This document shows positions 1 through 10,221 of a stretch of DNA of 64,000 nt, piece after piece; the first letter of the stretch is position 1; each line of letters opens with the position of its first letter. The DNA is from Gramella sp. Hel_I_59 (GTDB taxonomy: Bacteria; Bacteroidota; Bacteroidia; Flavobacteriales; Flavobacteriaceae), in NCBI RefSeq assembly GCF_006714895.1, contig NZ_VFME01000001.1, forward strand, positions 1,240,001 through 1,304,000, given 5' to 3'. A program made the position numbers and the translations under genes. The notes beneath the pieces are model-generated. The model was not told the DNA's origin. It did not search any database and saw only the letters and a list, made by a program, of their open reading frames with translations.

Positions 1-1279
1 GATGCCCAAGATCTCTAACCAATTGCATCACCTCGAAATTAGTCCATTCCGGGTTTAATTGCCAGAAGCATGCAATGGCTCCTGCCATGATCGGGCTGGA
101 GAATGATGTGCCATTTACCCCAACGAGCCTATCATCTTCGTTGATTGCTGCGACCTCAATAGCCTGAGCGACCACATCTGGTTTAATTCTCCCGTCTGCG
201 GTGGGCCCAACAGAACTAAATGGTGCATAGTTCTCTGTAGGATCAACTCCACCAATGGCAAGCACATTAGCATCTGCAGGAGCGCTAATAATATTAAAAT
301 AATTTTCGTCTCCACGATTTCCCGCTGAAGTGACCACCAGCATTCCTTTTTGCATAGCCATATTAGCTCCTCTGGAAATAAAACTTGTTTGCCCATCCAT
401 ATCATCCGGAGTATAACTATAGGCCGGGTTATCGTATAAAGTATATCCAAGTGAAGTATTGATGATATCAACACCCAGACTATCAGCTCGCTCGGCGGCC
501 GCAACCCAATAGGCTTCCTCAACTGGAGTCTCATTAGCAGCAACTTCGGTAACAAAAAGATAATAAGCAGCATCTGGCGCAGTGCCTACATAAAAATTCT
601 CTCTAAAAGCAGCCATGGTAGAAAGTACCAGTGTACCATGGTTATCCAGTGTGCTTGCGGAATAATCCTCTGAGCGATTCGTGAAATCATAACCTCCCAG
701 TAAATTGTTCTTATTCCTTAAATTCTGAAACGATACCAGAGAATTTACATTTGGAAAACCAGAGTCCATCACGGCGATGATCATTTCATTTCCTGTTAAA
801 TCCTGCTTATGTAAATTCTGAAGATTAAGCATTCTAACCTGGTTAGAGGTTGAAGCATAATTAAAATCTATTTCTGTTTCAAGCTTATTCTCGTTGCTTT
901 TCTGCGGAATGCTTTGACTCCTGTTAGAAAGTTCTTCGAGGAACTGGACATTGGCAACATGATCCAGACTTTCTAAAACCTCAATTGAATTTCGTTCACC
1001 TATTACGTAAACGCAATTAAACCATTTGGATTTAGCCTTAATTTCGAAACCAGATCTTGTTTTAAGATCGCTAATAAAAGCTTCATGAACCGGAACATCA
1101 AGAAAGTCAATAGTCGTACCTCTCAATAATTTGCGCTCGTAAGCTCTTTCAGAAAAAAGATTTTCGGGAGTTTCGAGTGCTTCAACTGCATTAGGTTTGT
1201 CTGTAAAATAAACCAAAGCGTGTTCCTGTGCGAAAGCACAACTGGAAATAAAAAAGATAAGTAGGAATATTTTTTTCAT
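1..1279 (-). CDS. Secreted subtilisin-like serine peptidase (S8 family), C-terminus cut off by the window edge
   Basis: Reading back from the ATG at 1279 the frame stays open to base 1, giving 426 residues with no stop, so the 3' end lies outside the window. The start MKKIFLLIFFISSCAFAQ is a signal peptide. The S8 catalytic triad is visible in order: Asp172 in AVMDSGFP, His214 in DNHGTLVLS and Ser392 in NGTSFSSPIMAG. Residues 20-140 look like an inhibitor-type propeptide region. Subtilases of this kind are exported and degrade proteins outside the cell. Many flavobacterial members carry a C-terminal secretion domain, but that part is not visible here. The start lies 25 bases beyond the stop of mnmA, which runs in the same direction, so the two may be cotranscribed. 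Confidence 0.9.
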   Translation of the reverse strand, partial: MKKIFLLIFFISSCAFAQEHALVYFTDKPNAVEALETPENLFSERAYERKLLRGTTIDFLDVPVHEAFISDLKTRSGFEIKAKSKWFNCVYVIGERNSIEVLESLDHVANVQFLEELSNRSQSIPQKSNENKLETEIDFNYASTSNQVRMLNLQNLHKQDLTGNEMIIAVMDSGFPNVNSLVSFQNLRNKNNLLGGYDFTNRSEDYSASTLDNHGTLVLSTMAAFRENFYVGTAPDAAYYLFVTEVAANETPVEEAYWVAAAERADSLGVDIINTSLGYTLYDNPAYSYTPDDMDGQTSFISRGANMAMQKGMLVVTSAGNRGDENYFNIISAPADANVLAIGGVDPTENYAPFSSVGPTADGRIKPDVVAQAIEVAAINEDDRLVGVNGTSFSSPIMAGAIACFWQLNPEWTNFEVMQLVRDLGH

Positions 1280-1285
1280 AGCAAA

Positions 1286-1295
1286 CTGCCGGCAG
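1286..1295. repeat. Short GC-rich palindrome between mnmA and the subtilase
   Basis: CTGCCGGCAG is a perfect 10-base palindrome followed by GCA, in an otherwise AT-rich 25-base gap. From memory, similar CTGCC/GGCAG dyads occur as scattered intergenic elements in flavobacterial genomes; that is inference. It has no T-tract and does not look like a terminator. Confidence 0.3.
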
Positions 1296-1304
1296 GCAAG
1301 TAAG

Positions 1305-2492
1305 TTACGAAATTACCCCAGAACCCAGCAGTTCATCTTTACTATACCAGGCTACAAACTGACCTTCAGTGATCGAAGCCTGTGGTGTTTCAAAAACCAC
1401 ATACATGCCATTTTCAGTTTGATGTAAAACTGCTTCCTGCAACGGCTGGCGGTATCGAATACGAGCTTTAACTTTCATCTCTTTTCCATTTCCTATAGCC
1501 AGGTCTTTGCGAACCCAGTGCACTTCATCATTTGAAATGAACAAAGCCTGCCTGTAAATCCCGGGATGGTTCTTGCCCTGTCCCGTATAGATGACATTTT
1601 CGTTTACATCGGTATCGATCACGAATAAAGGTTCCGGAGTACCACCAACAGCCAGACCTTTTCTTTGTCCTTTTGTGAAATAATGTGCACCTTGATGATT
1701 TCCTACAACCTTGCCCTGATCTTTGCGATAATTGTATTTTTTAGATAGAAACTGCAATTCCTCATTTTTAGACGAAAAGCTCAATTCTTCCTCGTTGTAA
1801 ATATCATCTTCGGAAGAAACCTCCACGATAACTCCTTCTTTCGGTTTTAATTTCTGCTGAAGAAAGTCTGGAAGTCTTACTTTACCAATAAAACAAAGTC
1901 CCTGAGAATCTTTTTTATCAGCAGTTACCAGATCCTGCTCTGAAGCGATCTTTCTCACTTCAGATTTCTGAAGTTCTCCAATAGGGAAGAGGGTTTTGGA
2001 AAGCTGATCCTGGGTTAACTGACATAGAAAATAAGACTGATCTTTATTAGAATCCATTCCAGACATAAGCTGGTAAATGGTTTCTCCATCCTTTTCAAAT
2101 TCAGATTTACGGCAGTAATGCCCAGTAGCGACGTAGTCAGCACCCAGAGACAGGGCGATCTTCATAAACACATCGAACTTAATTTCGCGATTACAAAGTA
2201 CATCGGGATTAGGAGTTCTACCTTTTTCGTATTCGTTAAACATATAGTCAACGATACGTTCCTTGTATTGTCCGCTAAGGTCTACGGTTTGAAATGGGAT
2301 ACCTAGTTTTTCTGCCACCAGCATCGCATCATTGCTATCATCCAGCCACGGGCATTCATCTGAGATGGTCACCGTATCATCATGCCAGTTCTTCATAAAA
2401 AGACCAATCACTTCATATCCCTGTTCTTTCAACAGGTATGCTGAAACACTGGAATCTACACCTCCGGATAAACCAACCACTACTTTTTTCAT
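1305..2492 (-). CDS. mnmA: tRNA-specific 2-thiouridylase MnmA
   Basis: MnmA adenylates and thiolates uridine 34 of the tRNAs for Lys, Glu and Gln, using sulfur relayed as a persulfide. The N-terminal PP-loop GLSGGVDSS is at residues 8-16. The two catalytic cysteines are Cys100 ([10 protein letters not shown]) and Cys200 (SQGLCFIGK). ATGHY at 122-126 and the GQRKGL motif near 275 are also family hallmarks. At 395 residues it is longer than the roughly 370 usual for the family; the extra length is an acidic/lysine-rich insert at about residues 225-258 between the catalytic and central domains. The start is ATG at 2492. A -7 element lies about 50 bases upstream. Confidence 0.96.
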   Translation of the reverse strand: MKKVVVGLSGGVDSSVSAYLLKEQGYEVIGLFMKNWHDDTVTISDECPWLDDSNDAMLVAEKLGIPFQTVDLSGQYKERIVDYMFNEYEKGRTPNPDVLCNREIKFDVFMKIALSLGADYVATGHYCRKSEFEKDGETIYQLMSGMDSNKDQSYFLCQLTQDQLSKTLFPIGELQKSEVRKIASEQDLVTADKKDSQGLCFIGKVRLPDFLQQKLKPKEGVIVEVSSEDDIYNEEELSFSSKNEELQFLSKKYNYRKDQGKVVGNHQGAHYFTKGQRKGLAVGGTPEPLFVIDTDVNENVIYTGQGKNHPGIYRQALFISNDEVHWVRKDLAIGNGKEMKVKARIRYRQPLQEAVLHQTENGMYVVFETPQASITEGQFVAWYSKDELLGSGVIS

Positions 2493-2541
2493 AGGTATCG
2501 TAACTTTTCTTTGACTTACATAAGAGTCGGATAAGAAGCCG

Positions 2542-2549
2542 CAAAATTA
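2542..2549 (-). promoter_or_regulatory. Candidate -7 promoter element for mnmA
   Basis: On the minus strand the bases read TAATTTTG, matching the Bacteroidota -7 consensus TAnnTTTG. It lies 50 bases before the mnmA start and just after the terminator of the upstream gene. No clear TTG -33 box was seen. Confidence 0.5.
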
Positions 2550-2557
2550 CGAAATAA

Positions 2558-2583
2558 AAAAGGGTAGCGAAAGCTACCCTTTT
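2558..2583 (-). terminator. Intrinsic terminator of the lipoprotein gene
   Basis: The arms GGGTAGC (2562-2568) and GCTACCC (2573-2579) pair around a 4-base loop. The A-run on one side and T-run on the other extend the stem, and the minus strand ends in a T-rich tail. It lies 20 bases after the stop of the 2604-2999 gene. Confidence 0.85.
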
Positions 2584-2603
2584 CAATAAAACTTTGGTGA
2601 AAA

Positions 2604-2999
2604 TTATTTTTCAAAAGTAAGCGATGAAGTAGGAAGGTCATTTGGGGTAAACGTAAAACGATCACCATCAAATGATACATTACCAGTAAGTTCTCCAAAA
2701 CCGGGAACTGTAAAAGTGTATTGTGAATTGGAAGAACTGCTCCAGTCTCCTGTAGAAGTTTCAGATTCACATTCGCCACCAGCATTTGTGAAAAATTCTG
2801 AGTCAGCAGTGTTATCGTCCATGAAACTAAGATATGACTGGCTGGAACATTCATTAATTGAAAACCCAGGTACATTATTAGCTTCGACAAGAAACCAGGT
2901 TCCCAGAATCGATCCGTCATTATCCACTCCTGCATCGTCGTCATCACTACAGGAAGCAAGGATTCCTGTGAATAGTAATAATATTAAAATCTTCTTCAT
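2604..2999 (-). CDS. Small lipocalin-like lipoprotein, function unknown
   Basis: The 131-residue product begins MKKILILLLFTGILASC, a lipoprotein signal with its lipid-modified cysteine at 17, followed by an Asp-rich spacer. The mature part starts SILGTWFLVEANN and continues in short beta-strand-like stretches (YLSFMDDNTA, YTFTVPGFGELTG). That pattern is common in the small lipocalin-like lipoproteins of Bacteroidota, which sit on the outer membrane or cell surface. I chose ATG 2999 rather than an upstream in-frame start at 3080 because the signal peptide starts there and a -7 promoter element lies inside the extension. The gene has its own terminator, so it appears to be transcribed alone. 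The fold assignment is inference. Confidence 0.75.
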   Translation of the reverse strand: MKKILILLLFTGILASCSDDDDAGVDNDGSILGTWFLVEANNVPGFSINECSSQSYLSFMDDNTADSEFFTNAGGECESETSTGDWSSSSNSQYTFTVPGFGELTGNVSFDGDRFTFTPNDLPTSSLTFEK

Positions 3000-3019
3000 A
3001 AATAGGTATTTAGGTTTCT

Positions 3020-3027
3020 CAAATATA
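3020..3027 (-). promoter_or_regulatory. Candidate -7 element of the lipocalin-like gene
   Basis: The minus strand reads TATATTTG, an exact TAnnTTTG match, 20 bases before ATG 2999. Transcription would begin a few bases downstream, which rules out the longer reading frame starting at 3080. Confidence 0.55.
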
Positions 3028-3185
3028 ATCAAAGTTTTGTCGATTTCATTGGTTGATGTAATCTGTAAATATTTGAGCATCAGAAACTAAGCTGTTTAAT
3101 GAAATTTAACAAAGATTAAACAGAATCATTAAAAATTCAGTAGTAGCTTTAAGTGATCAAAAATTTTAACTAAAATTCAAATGAT

Positions 3186-4196
3186 ATGAAATCAATTCTC
3201 AAAAACTCAAAAATTAGTATTCTATTGCTGGTAATCTGCTTTGGTTTTACAGCATGTGACGAAGACGATGACTTCATGACTTCAGACGATGTCATGGAAA
3301 CTCCCGACCCAACAGACGATGTGGTAGAATCAAATACCATAGCAGATTTTGTGGTTGCTAATGAAAATTACTCTTCACTTTTAGCCGCTTTAGAGTCTAC
3401 TGGATTGACCTCTACTTTTACTGGAGATGATGTTTATACTGTATTTGCTCCAGATAATGATGCATTTGCCGCTTTCCTTGATGAAAATGGATTCGATGCT
3501 CTGGAAGATGTGCCAACAGATGTTCTTACCCAGGTTCTTTTAAACCATGTACAAATGGGAGAGGTCATGTCTTCAGATCTTTCTACCGGATATATAGAAA
3601 GTATGTCTACAGCCGGACCTGATGGTGAGAATTTAAGTATGTATATCAATACTGAAAATGGTGTGGTTATTAATGGGGTGAGTACTGTTGAAACAGCAGA
3701 TGTTGAAGTGGATAATGGTGTGATACACGCTGTAAGCGATGTAATTGGATTACCTAATGTGGTAACTTTTGCACTTGCAGATCCTACTTTTGACACTTTG
3801 GTTGCTGCATTGACCAGAGAAGATTCATATACTTTCGTTTCCACTCTACAAGCAGCTGATTCTCCAGCACCTTTTACTGTTTTTGCCCCTACAAATACAG
3901 CTTTCGGAGATCTTTTGGCTGAACTTGAACTTGAGGAACTTGGAGATCTTGATGCTGATACGCTGGCCACGGTGCTTAGCTATCATGTTCTAATAGATAT
4001 GAATGTAACTTCAGATGAACTTGAAGATGGTATAGTAGTAACTTCGCTTCAGGGTGAGGATTTTACTATAAATCTTGGCGATACTGCAACTATAACCGAT
4101 GTAAACGGAAGAACTTCAACCATTATCGCTACAGATGTTCAGGCTACAAATGGAGTAATTCATGCAATTGACACTGTTATTTTACCTACGTTATAA
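3186..4196 (+). CDS. Lipoprotein with two fasciclin (FAS1) domains
   Basis: The protein of 336 residues starts with a lipoprotein signal ending FTAC (Cys24) and an acidic, Asp-rich linker to about residue 50. Two FAS1 domains follow, at about 52-186 and 190-336. Each has the conserved first motif (YTVFAPDNDAFAAFL and FTVFAPTNTAFGDLL) and a later His-containing motif (VLLNHVQMGEV and VLSYHVLIDMNV). Each ends in a GVIHA segment. FAS1 proteins are surface adhesion modules; the ligand here is unknown. The gene stands alone on the plus strand and ends at a strong terminator shared with yidC. Confidence 0.9.
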   Translation: MKSILKNSKISILLLVICFGFTACDEDDDFMTSDDVMETPDPTDDVVESNTIADFVVANENYSSLLAALESTGLTSTFTGDDVYTVFAPDNDAFAAFLDENGFDALEDVPTDVLTQVLLNHVQMGEVMSSDLSTGYIESMSTAGPDGENLSMYINTENGVVINGVSTVETADVEVDNGVIHAVSDVIGLPNVVTFALADPTFDTLVAALTREDSYTFVSTLQAADSPAPFTVFAPTNTAFGDLLAELELEELGDLDADTLATVLSYHVLIDMNVTSDELEDGIVVTSLQGEDFTINLGDTATITDVNGRTSTIIATDVQATNGVIHAIDTVILPTL

Positions 4197-4215
4197 CAGA
4201 AGCTCAGAACAAAGA

Positions 4216-4246
4216 AAAAAAGCCTCCGCATTTGCGGAGGCTTTTT
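4216..4246. terminator. Bidirectional intrinsic terminator between the fasciclin gene and yidC
   Basis: The arms GCCTCCGC (4222-4229) and GCGGAGGC (4234-4241) pair perfectly around ATTT. An A-run before and a T-run after make it work on both strands. The two genes converge here. Confidence 0.92.
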
Positions 4247-4269
4247 CATTAAATATATTTCAGAAGAAA

Positions 4270-6123
4270 TTATTTACCCTTTTGTTTCTTTTGTTGCTCT
4301 TCAGCCTGCTCCATCATTTGCTGGAACTTTCGAGTGAACTTATTCTGTTTCTTAGGTTTTTTCTTGTTTTCCTGGATCTTCGCATGAATCTTATCTTCGT
4401 CTACGATCACATATTTGATCACTAGCATGATTCCAATAGTAATTAGGTTCGAAGTGAAGTAATACAAGGAAAGTCCACTCGCATAGTTGTTGAAGAATAC
4501 CAGCATAAACAATGGTGACAGGTACATCAGGAATTTCATATTAGGCATTCCTGGCTGTTGATTCGCCTGCATGCTTTGCCCGGTAGTCATCATCATATAG
4601 ATAAAGATAGCTACAGAAGCAAGTATCGGGAACAAACTCACATGATCTCCATAAAATGGGATATGGAAAGGAAGTTCTGCGATAACATCATAACTGGAAA
4701 GGTCATCTGCCCATAAGAAGCTCTTCTGTCTAAGCTGAAATGCACTCGGGAAGAACTGGAACAAGGCGTAGAATACCGGTATCTGCATAAGCGCTGGCAA
4801 ACATCCACTCATAGGACTGGCGCCTGCTTTGCTATACAGCTTCATGGTTTCCTGCTGCTTTTTCATCGCATTATCCTTGTACTTCTCATTCAGCTCATTG
4901 ATCTCTGGTCTTAAGATCTTCATCTTAGCCTGTGATAAATAAGATTTATAAGTTACTGGAGATAGGACAATTCTAACCACAATGGTCATAGCAATGATCG
5001 CCAGACCGTAACTTGGAAGAACGCCTCCTAAAAATGCAAAGAATGGAATGAATAGATATTTGTTGATCCATCCAAAGATTCCCCAACCTAGCGGAATAAT
5101 TTCATCCAGGTTTCTATCATAATCATTCAGAATCTTGTAATCTGAAGGACCATAATACCAGTTCATATTGTAGTTAAGTTCACCAGCCTTTAGTTCCAAA
5201 GGAATGCTGGAAGCAAAAGTCTTGGTGTAAACGGTGTCGATCTCTTCATCCTCAACAAGATTCTCTACTTCGAAACTTGCAGTTGCAAATGGTGTGTCTG
5301 TTAGTAAAATAGAGGAGAAAAAGTGTTGTCTGTAAGCGATATAACTTATATCCTCATCATCGTCATCACCATCACTTAAACTGTCATCATCACCACCATC
5401 ATATTCCCAGATAAGGTCAGTGTACCTGTTCTCATATGAAATACTCTTTGCATGACGGTATCCTTTCAATTTCCAGTCAAGTACAGGAGTTGCTGAAGAA
5501 TTTAACACGCCGGTAAGTCCTTCTGAACGTACGCTGAAATCCAGCATATACTCTCCCGGTCTCATTGCGTATCGGTATTCCAGGTACTCATCTTCTGAAA
5601 CCTTAAGTTTCATAGATAGGATCTGGTTTCCATTGTTTTCAGTTAATTCCGGTTCAAAATATAGATCTTGCGTATTGAGAGTTCTTCCATCAGTAGTGTT
5701 TAAACTCATGTTCATGGAAGCATTCCCATCTTTGATAAGATATACTGGAATCGAATCGAAGGTCTTGAAATTCTTCAGTCTTGCTTCTTCGATGTAACCA
5801 CCTTTATTAGAAACTCTTAGTTCCAGCAGGTCGTTTTCTATCGTCGTAGAACCTCCTTTTGCAGAAGACAGTGTTTCAGAATATCCAAAAGCACCCAAAC
5901 GTTTTTGAGCATCTACAAGAGCGGTCGAGTCGCTTGCTGGTGTGGCTGTGTTTTCTTCGAACTCAGGAGTTGTTTCCTGATCTCTATTGATGTTTTCTTC
6001 CGTAGTAACTTCATCTACGCTCTCCGTTTCGTCTGGAGTGTTATTGTAAAGCATCCAGAGAAGGATACCACCAATTAAAATAAATCCAATGATGGATTGG
6101 ACGTCAATTTTCTTTTCTTCCAT
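4270..6123 (-). CDS. yidC: Membrane protein insertase YidC
   Basis: YidC inserts and folds inner-membrane proteins, alone or with SecYEG. The N-terminal membrane anchor is at residues 10-27. A large periplasmic beta domain spans about 85-340, and the Oxa1-type five-helix core runs from about 345 to 570 with the groove arginine (Arg384 in TIVVRIVLSP). The C-terminal tail is very basic (KKKPKKQNKF, then EEQQKKQKGK), as expected for ribosome contact. Length 617 fits the long form of Bacteroidota. An unusual Asp-rich run lies at residues 241-259 in the periplasmic domain. It sits 45 bases after pyrG in the same direction, a pairing I recall as common in flavobacteria. Confidence 0.97.
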   Translation of the reverse strand: MEEKKIDVQSIIGFILIGGILLWMLYNNTPDETESVDEVTTEENINRDQETTPEFEENTATPASDSTALVDAQKRLGAFGYSETLSSAKGGSTTIENDLLELRVSNKGGYIEEARLKNFKTFDSIPVYLIKDGNASMNMSLNTTDGRTLNTQDLYFEPELTENNGNQILSMKLKVSEDEYLEYRYAMRPGEYMLDFSVRSEGLTGVLNSSATPVLDWKLKGYRHAKSISYENRYTDLIWEYDGGDDDSLSDGDDDDEDISYIAYRQHFFSSILLTDTPFATASFEVENLVEDEEIDTVYTKTFASSIPLELKAGELNYNMNWYYGPSDYKILNDYDRNLDEIIPLGWGIFGWINKYLFIPFFAFLGGVLPSYGLAIIAMTIVVRIVLSPVTYKSYLSQAKMKILRPEINELNEKYKDNAMKKQQETMKLYSKAGASPMSGCLPALMQIPVFYALFQFFPSAFQLRQKSFLWADDLSSYDVIAELPFHIPFYGDHVSLFPILASVAIFIYMMMTTGQSMQANQQPGMPNMKFLMYLSPLFMLVFFNNYASGLSLYYFTSNLITIGIMLVIKYVIVDEDKIHAKIQENKKKPKKQNKFTRKFQQMMEQAEEQQKKQKGK

Positions 6124-6168
6124 TACTTAGTATTGCTTAATCTACCCAGTCAAATAAACGACCAGTTT

Positions 6169-7836
<1,668 letters not shown>

Positions 7837-7920
7837 TCAGGGCGCTAAATTACAAAGAAGAATAGAAAAACCGCTTACTTTGAAGTTCTAATCTTAAGAG
7901 GTTTTTAACAGGAGAGGATC

Positions 7921-8157
7921 CTATTTTCTGGGGCGGGGATAGCGCATTCGAATTTGTCTCAAAAGGCCCTCGAGACTATTAACTTTCAGTTCGTAAACCT
8001 GTTGCATCTGGTCGCCAAGTTTCCCCTGCGGAAATCCTTTTTGTCTAAACCAAACATAATATGGTTCGGGGATATCTGAAAGATAGACACCTTTATATTT
8101 GCCAAAATGCATTTGTGCATAGGCTAATTCCAATAATTTCTGAGGATCTGGTTGCAA
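7921..8157 (-). CDS. DUF3820 family small protein
   Basis: This 78-residue protein carries the DUF3820 signature MHFGKYKGVYLSDIPEPYYVWF followed in order by GFPQGKLG and a short helical end with a basic tail. The family is small, cytoplasmic and of unknown biochemical role. The start is TTG at 8157, placed directly after the TGA of the response-regulator gene, so translation is probably coupled. It is the last gene of a three-gene unit with the regulator and the kinase-like protein, though a functional link to signalling is only suggested by this arrangement. An ATG 13 codons in would remove the conserved N-terminal helix, so I prefer TTG. Confidence 0.8.
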   Translation of the reverse strand: MQPDPQKLLELAYAQMHFGKYKGVYLSDIPEPYYVWFRQKGFPQGKLGDQMQQVYELKVNSLEGLLRQIRMRYPRPRK

Positions 8158-8526
8158 TCAAGAAGCTTTTAAAAGTCCCGAAAGTTCGGAAAACTTCTGC
8201 TTATTCATAGGCTTCACCATGTATTTAATTACTGCCGGATAATCTTTAGCCTTATCTACATCGATCTTACTGGTGCTTGAAGTAAGAATGATGATACGGT
8301 GCCTGCAATTCCTGCTTTGTAACATTTCCAGAAACTCCCAGCCGTTCATTTCTGGCATATTTAGATCAAGAAAAATTATTGCATCACTGTCTTCAGACAC
8401 AAACTCCATAGCTTCACACGGGTTCGTAAAATCTTTTACAATACCTTGATATCCTTCGATTTCAAGAAGTTTCTTGGTAATAAAATTCGAAATTGGCTGG
8501 TCATCTACCAGGTAGATCTTACTCAT
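8158..8526 (-). CDS. Single-domain response regulator (CheY-like receiver)
   Basis: All 122 residues form one receiver domain with no output domain. Visible are the acidic pocket (YLVDDQ), the phosphoacceptor Asp54 in IIFLDLNMPEMNGWEF, the conserved Thr/Ser strand (IIILTSS) and the Lys in YMVKPMNK. Such proteins signal by protein contact or act as phosphate relays. Its ATG overlaps the stop of the upstream kinase-like gene by four bases (8523-8526), a classic coupled pair, so the two probably work together. The DUF3820 gene follows without a gap. Confidence 0.92.
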   Translation of the reverse strand: MSKIYLVDDQPISNFITKKLLEIEGYQGIVKDFTNPCEAMEFVSEDSDAIIFLDLNMPEMNGWEFLEMLQSRNCRHRIIILTSSTSKIDVDKAKDYPAVIKYMVKPMNKQKFSELSGLLKAS

Positions 8527-9392
8527 AATTCTTCAGCTTTTAAAGCCACTATTTCTTTAGATGCCATTTCTACCACTTCTTTTAAAACTACATCCAGTTC
8601 GTTCACGGTCGATTCAAGTTTTGGCATCATTTCAATTTTAAATGTTTCGGTATCCACTAGTTCTGCCAGCTGCACTATGCCTTGTATTCTAGATAAAGGC
8701 TCACGAACGTTGTGGGCGTTAAGTGCAGAAATATGAAGTAGCTTCTTATTTTTTTCAGCAATAGATTCGGTTCGTTTATTAATGGTCTGCTGTTGATTTT
8801 TTACGATCGTTTCGATTTGCTCATTCTTAAGCTTAATGGTCTCATAAGCTTCGGTTAAATTTTTATTCTGAATAGCGAGCTGCTTCTTAAGATAGATCTC
8901 GTTGAACTTGGATTGTATACAATCAACCACGAGCTTCAGAATATCAATATCTCCTACTGAAAAGGTCATGTGTTGATCGGCTAGCAGGGATACAATCACC
9001 TTTGAATCGGTCTTATCAAATGCCCATCCCCAGAGTACCGGATCAAATAGTTCTGACCTTTCTATTTTATTCTTTAGAAGTTTATCAGGAATGCTTCCGG
9101 TAAGTAACGGAATGCCCGTTTCTTTAAGATCTCTCTCGTAAGGAAATATTTCGGTTTCCGATTCAAAATCATACCAGATATTACCAGAGAACTGTTCAAC
9201 GATGAAATTATCTTTTTCCCGAATGATACACATTCTCAAGATCCTGAAATTAATAAGATACTTCAGGTTAGTCTTACAAACATTAGCGATCTCTTCCAGG
9301 TTCGAACAACGATTTATACCGTTGGCGAATTTGGAATATGCTTCATAGGTGATCCTGTAAAGCTGGGAAGTATTGCTGCTAATATCCTGCAT
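8523..9392 (-). CDS. Histidine-kinase-like sensor with GAF-like domain and phosphoacceptor helix but no ATPase domain
   Basis: The 289-residue protein has an N-terminal GAF-like region (about 1-170), a coiled coil (about 170-215) and a DHp-type helical hairpin with the H-box LNAHNVREPLSRIQ, placing the histidine at 227. The protein ends at residue 289, right after the second helix. The N, G1 and G2 boxes of an HATPase domain are absent, and no such sequence follows in another frame, because the response regulator starts at once. It therefore cannot autophosphorylate by itself. It may be a phosphotransfer or docking partner of the cotranslated receiver, or depend on another kinase. No membrane segment or signal peptide is present, so it should be cytoplasmic. 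Confidence 0.8.
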   Translation of the reverse strand: MQDISSNTSQLYRITYEAYSKFANGINRCSNLEEIANVCKTNLKYLINFRILRMCIIREKDNFIVEQFSGNIWYDFESETEIFPYERDLKETGIPLLTGSIPDKLLKNKIERSELFDPVLWGWAFDKTDSKVIVSLLADQHMTFSVGDIDILKLVVDCIQSKFNEIYLKKQLAIQNKNLTEAYETIKLKNEQIETIVKNQQQTINKRTESIAEKNKKLLHISALNAHNVREPLSRIQGIVQLAELVDTETFKIEMMPKLESTVNELDVVLKEVVEMASKEIVALKAEEL

Positions 9393-9407
9393 CGTAAAAG
9401 AAAACCC

Positions 9408-9995
9408 TTATTCCGGAGTTTCTAAAAGTTCATTATCGATCTTAATTCCAGATACATCTGCAATCGTATTCAACATGTTTACCAGGTCTGCCTGAGCCAT
9501 AAGCTCCTGGATTTCTCTCTTTGTAAAACCTGCTTTTTCCAGACTATTAAAATCTTCATCAGAGATATCGGAATGATTTAAGGCTGCTTTGGTAACGATC
9601 TTTACAGCGGTTCGGTAACTTACCGGCATCGACGGACTATTGATATGTTGTGTAGCTTTAAAACCTTCATCTTCTGAGATCATACTACTCATACTATCTG
9701 CAAAGATGCCGTGTGCATGAGAGCAGTAATTGCAACCTCTTTCTTTCGAAACGTTGTAGATGATCAATTGCTTTAAGACGTTAGGAACTTCACCTTCCAT
9801 AAGCGTATTCTTCAATTTGCTCCAGTTCCCTTTAAGTAGCGTCGCATTATCGCCCTGGCATTTAAACCAGTTTAAAACGAAGGGAAGTTGTAAGGTTTTT
9901 TTAGTATCGTCGTAAATTGTTTGAACTTCCGGAGAAGCTTCATCGTAGGAAACCATTCTATAACGAGACTGGTTCTGGGGTAAAGTTTGATTCAT
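9408..9995 (-). CDS. Carboxymuconolactone decarboxylase / AhpD-like protein
   Basis: This all-helical protein of 195 residues has the redox motif CNYCSHAH in the middle, typical of the AhpD/CMD superfamily, in which CxxC and a nearby histidine reduce peroxides or partner disulfides. The upstream part (YDEASPEVQTIYDDT) resembles the helical lead of uncharacterised peroxidase-related members. The start is ATG 9995. It is 15 bases ahead of the kinase-like gene and could be the first gene of that unit. A peroxide role follows from the family; the substrate is unknown. Confidence 0.82.
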   Translation of the reverse strand: MNQTLPQNQSRYRMVSYDEASPEVQTIYDDTKKTLQLPFVLNWFKCQGDNATLLKGNWSKLKNTLMEGEVPNVLKQLIIYNVSKERGCNYCSHAHGIFADSMSSMISEDEGFKATQHINSPSMPVSYRTAVKIVTKAALNHSDISDEDFNSLEKAGFTKREIQELMAQADLVNMLNTIADVSGIKIDNELLETPE

Positions 9996-10181
9996 GTAGT
10001 TGTAATGGCTATAATTATACTTCGGACTGTAAATATTACAGTTATTTTTTGCATTTCATCGATGTTCGAAGGCATTTAACTTTTTCCTCCAAAAATACTT
10101 ACTAATATAAAAAATAAGTAAGATAAAGCCTACAAAATTTCTGAGTTAAATATTTTGTAATCTTTAGCCTGTGAGCTATCG

Positions 10182-10190
10182 TATCTTTAG
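10182..10190 (+). promoter_or_regulatory. Candidate -7 promoter element of the GH3-type gene
   Basis: TATCTTTAG is close to TAnnTTTG and a TTG lies 24 bases before it (10155-10157). It sits 31 bases before ATG 10222, which argues against the upstream GTG at 10171 as the start. Confidence 0.45.
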
Positions 10191-10221
10191 TTTTGATCAG
10201 ATTAAAAACTACTTACAGAAA

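Noticed and set aside
115..573. 152-residue minus-strand reading frame
   Set aside because: It is a shadow of the subtilase in another frame; the subtilase frame holds the catalytic triad and runs through this region.
2516..2959. 147-residue minus-strand reading frame
   Set aside because: Runs in another frame across the lipocalin-like lipoprotein and its terminator; no recognisable domain.
3434..3970. 178-residue minus-strand reading frame rich in Ser
   Set aside because: Antisense shadow of the fasciclin gene, low-complexity and without a family pattern.
8523..9392. Frameshifted full-length histidine kinase
   Set aside because: The stop overlaps the receiver start in a normal ATGA junction, and no ATPase-like residues are coded in the other frames downstream.
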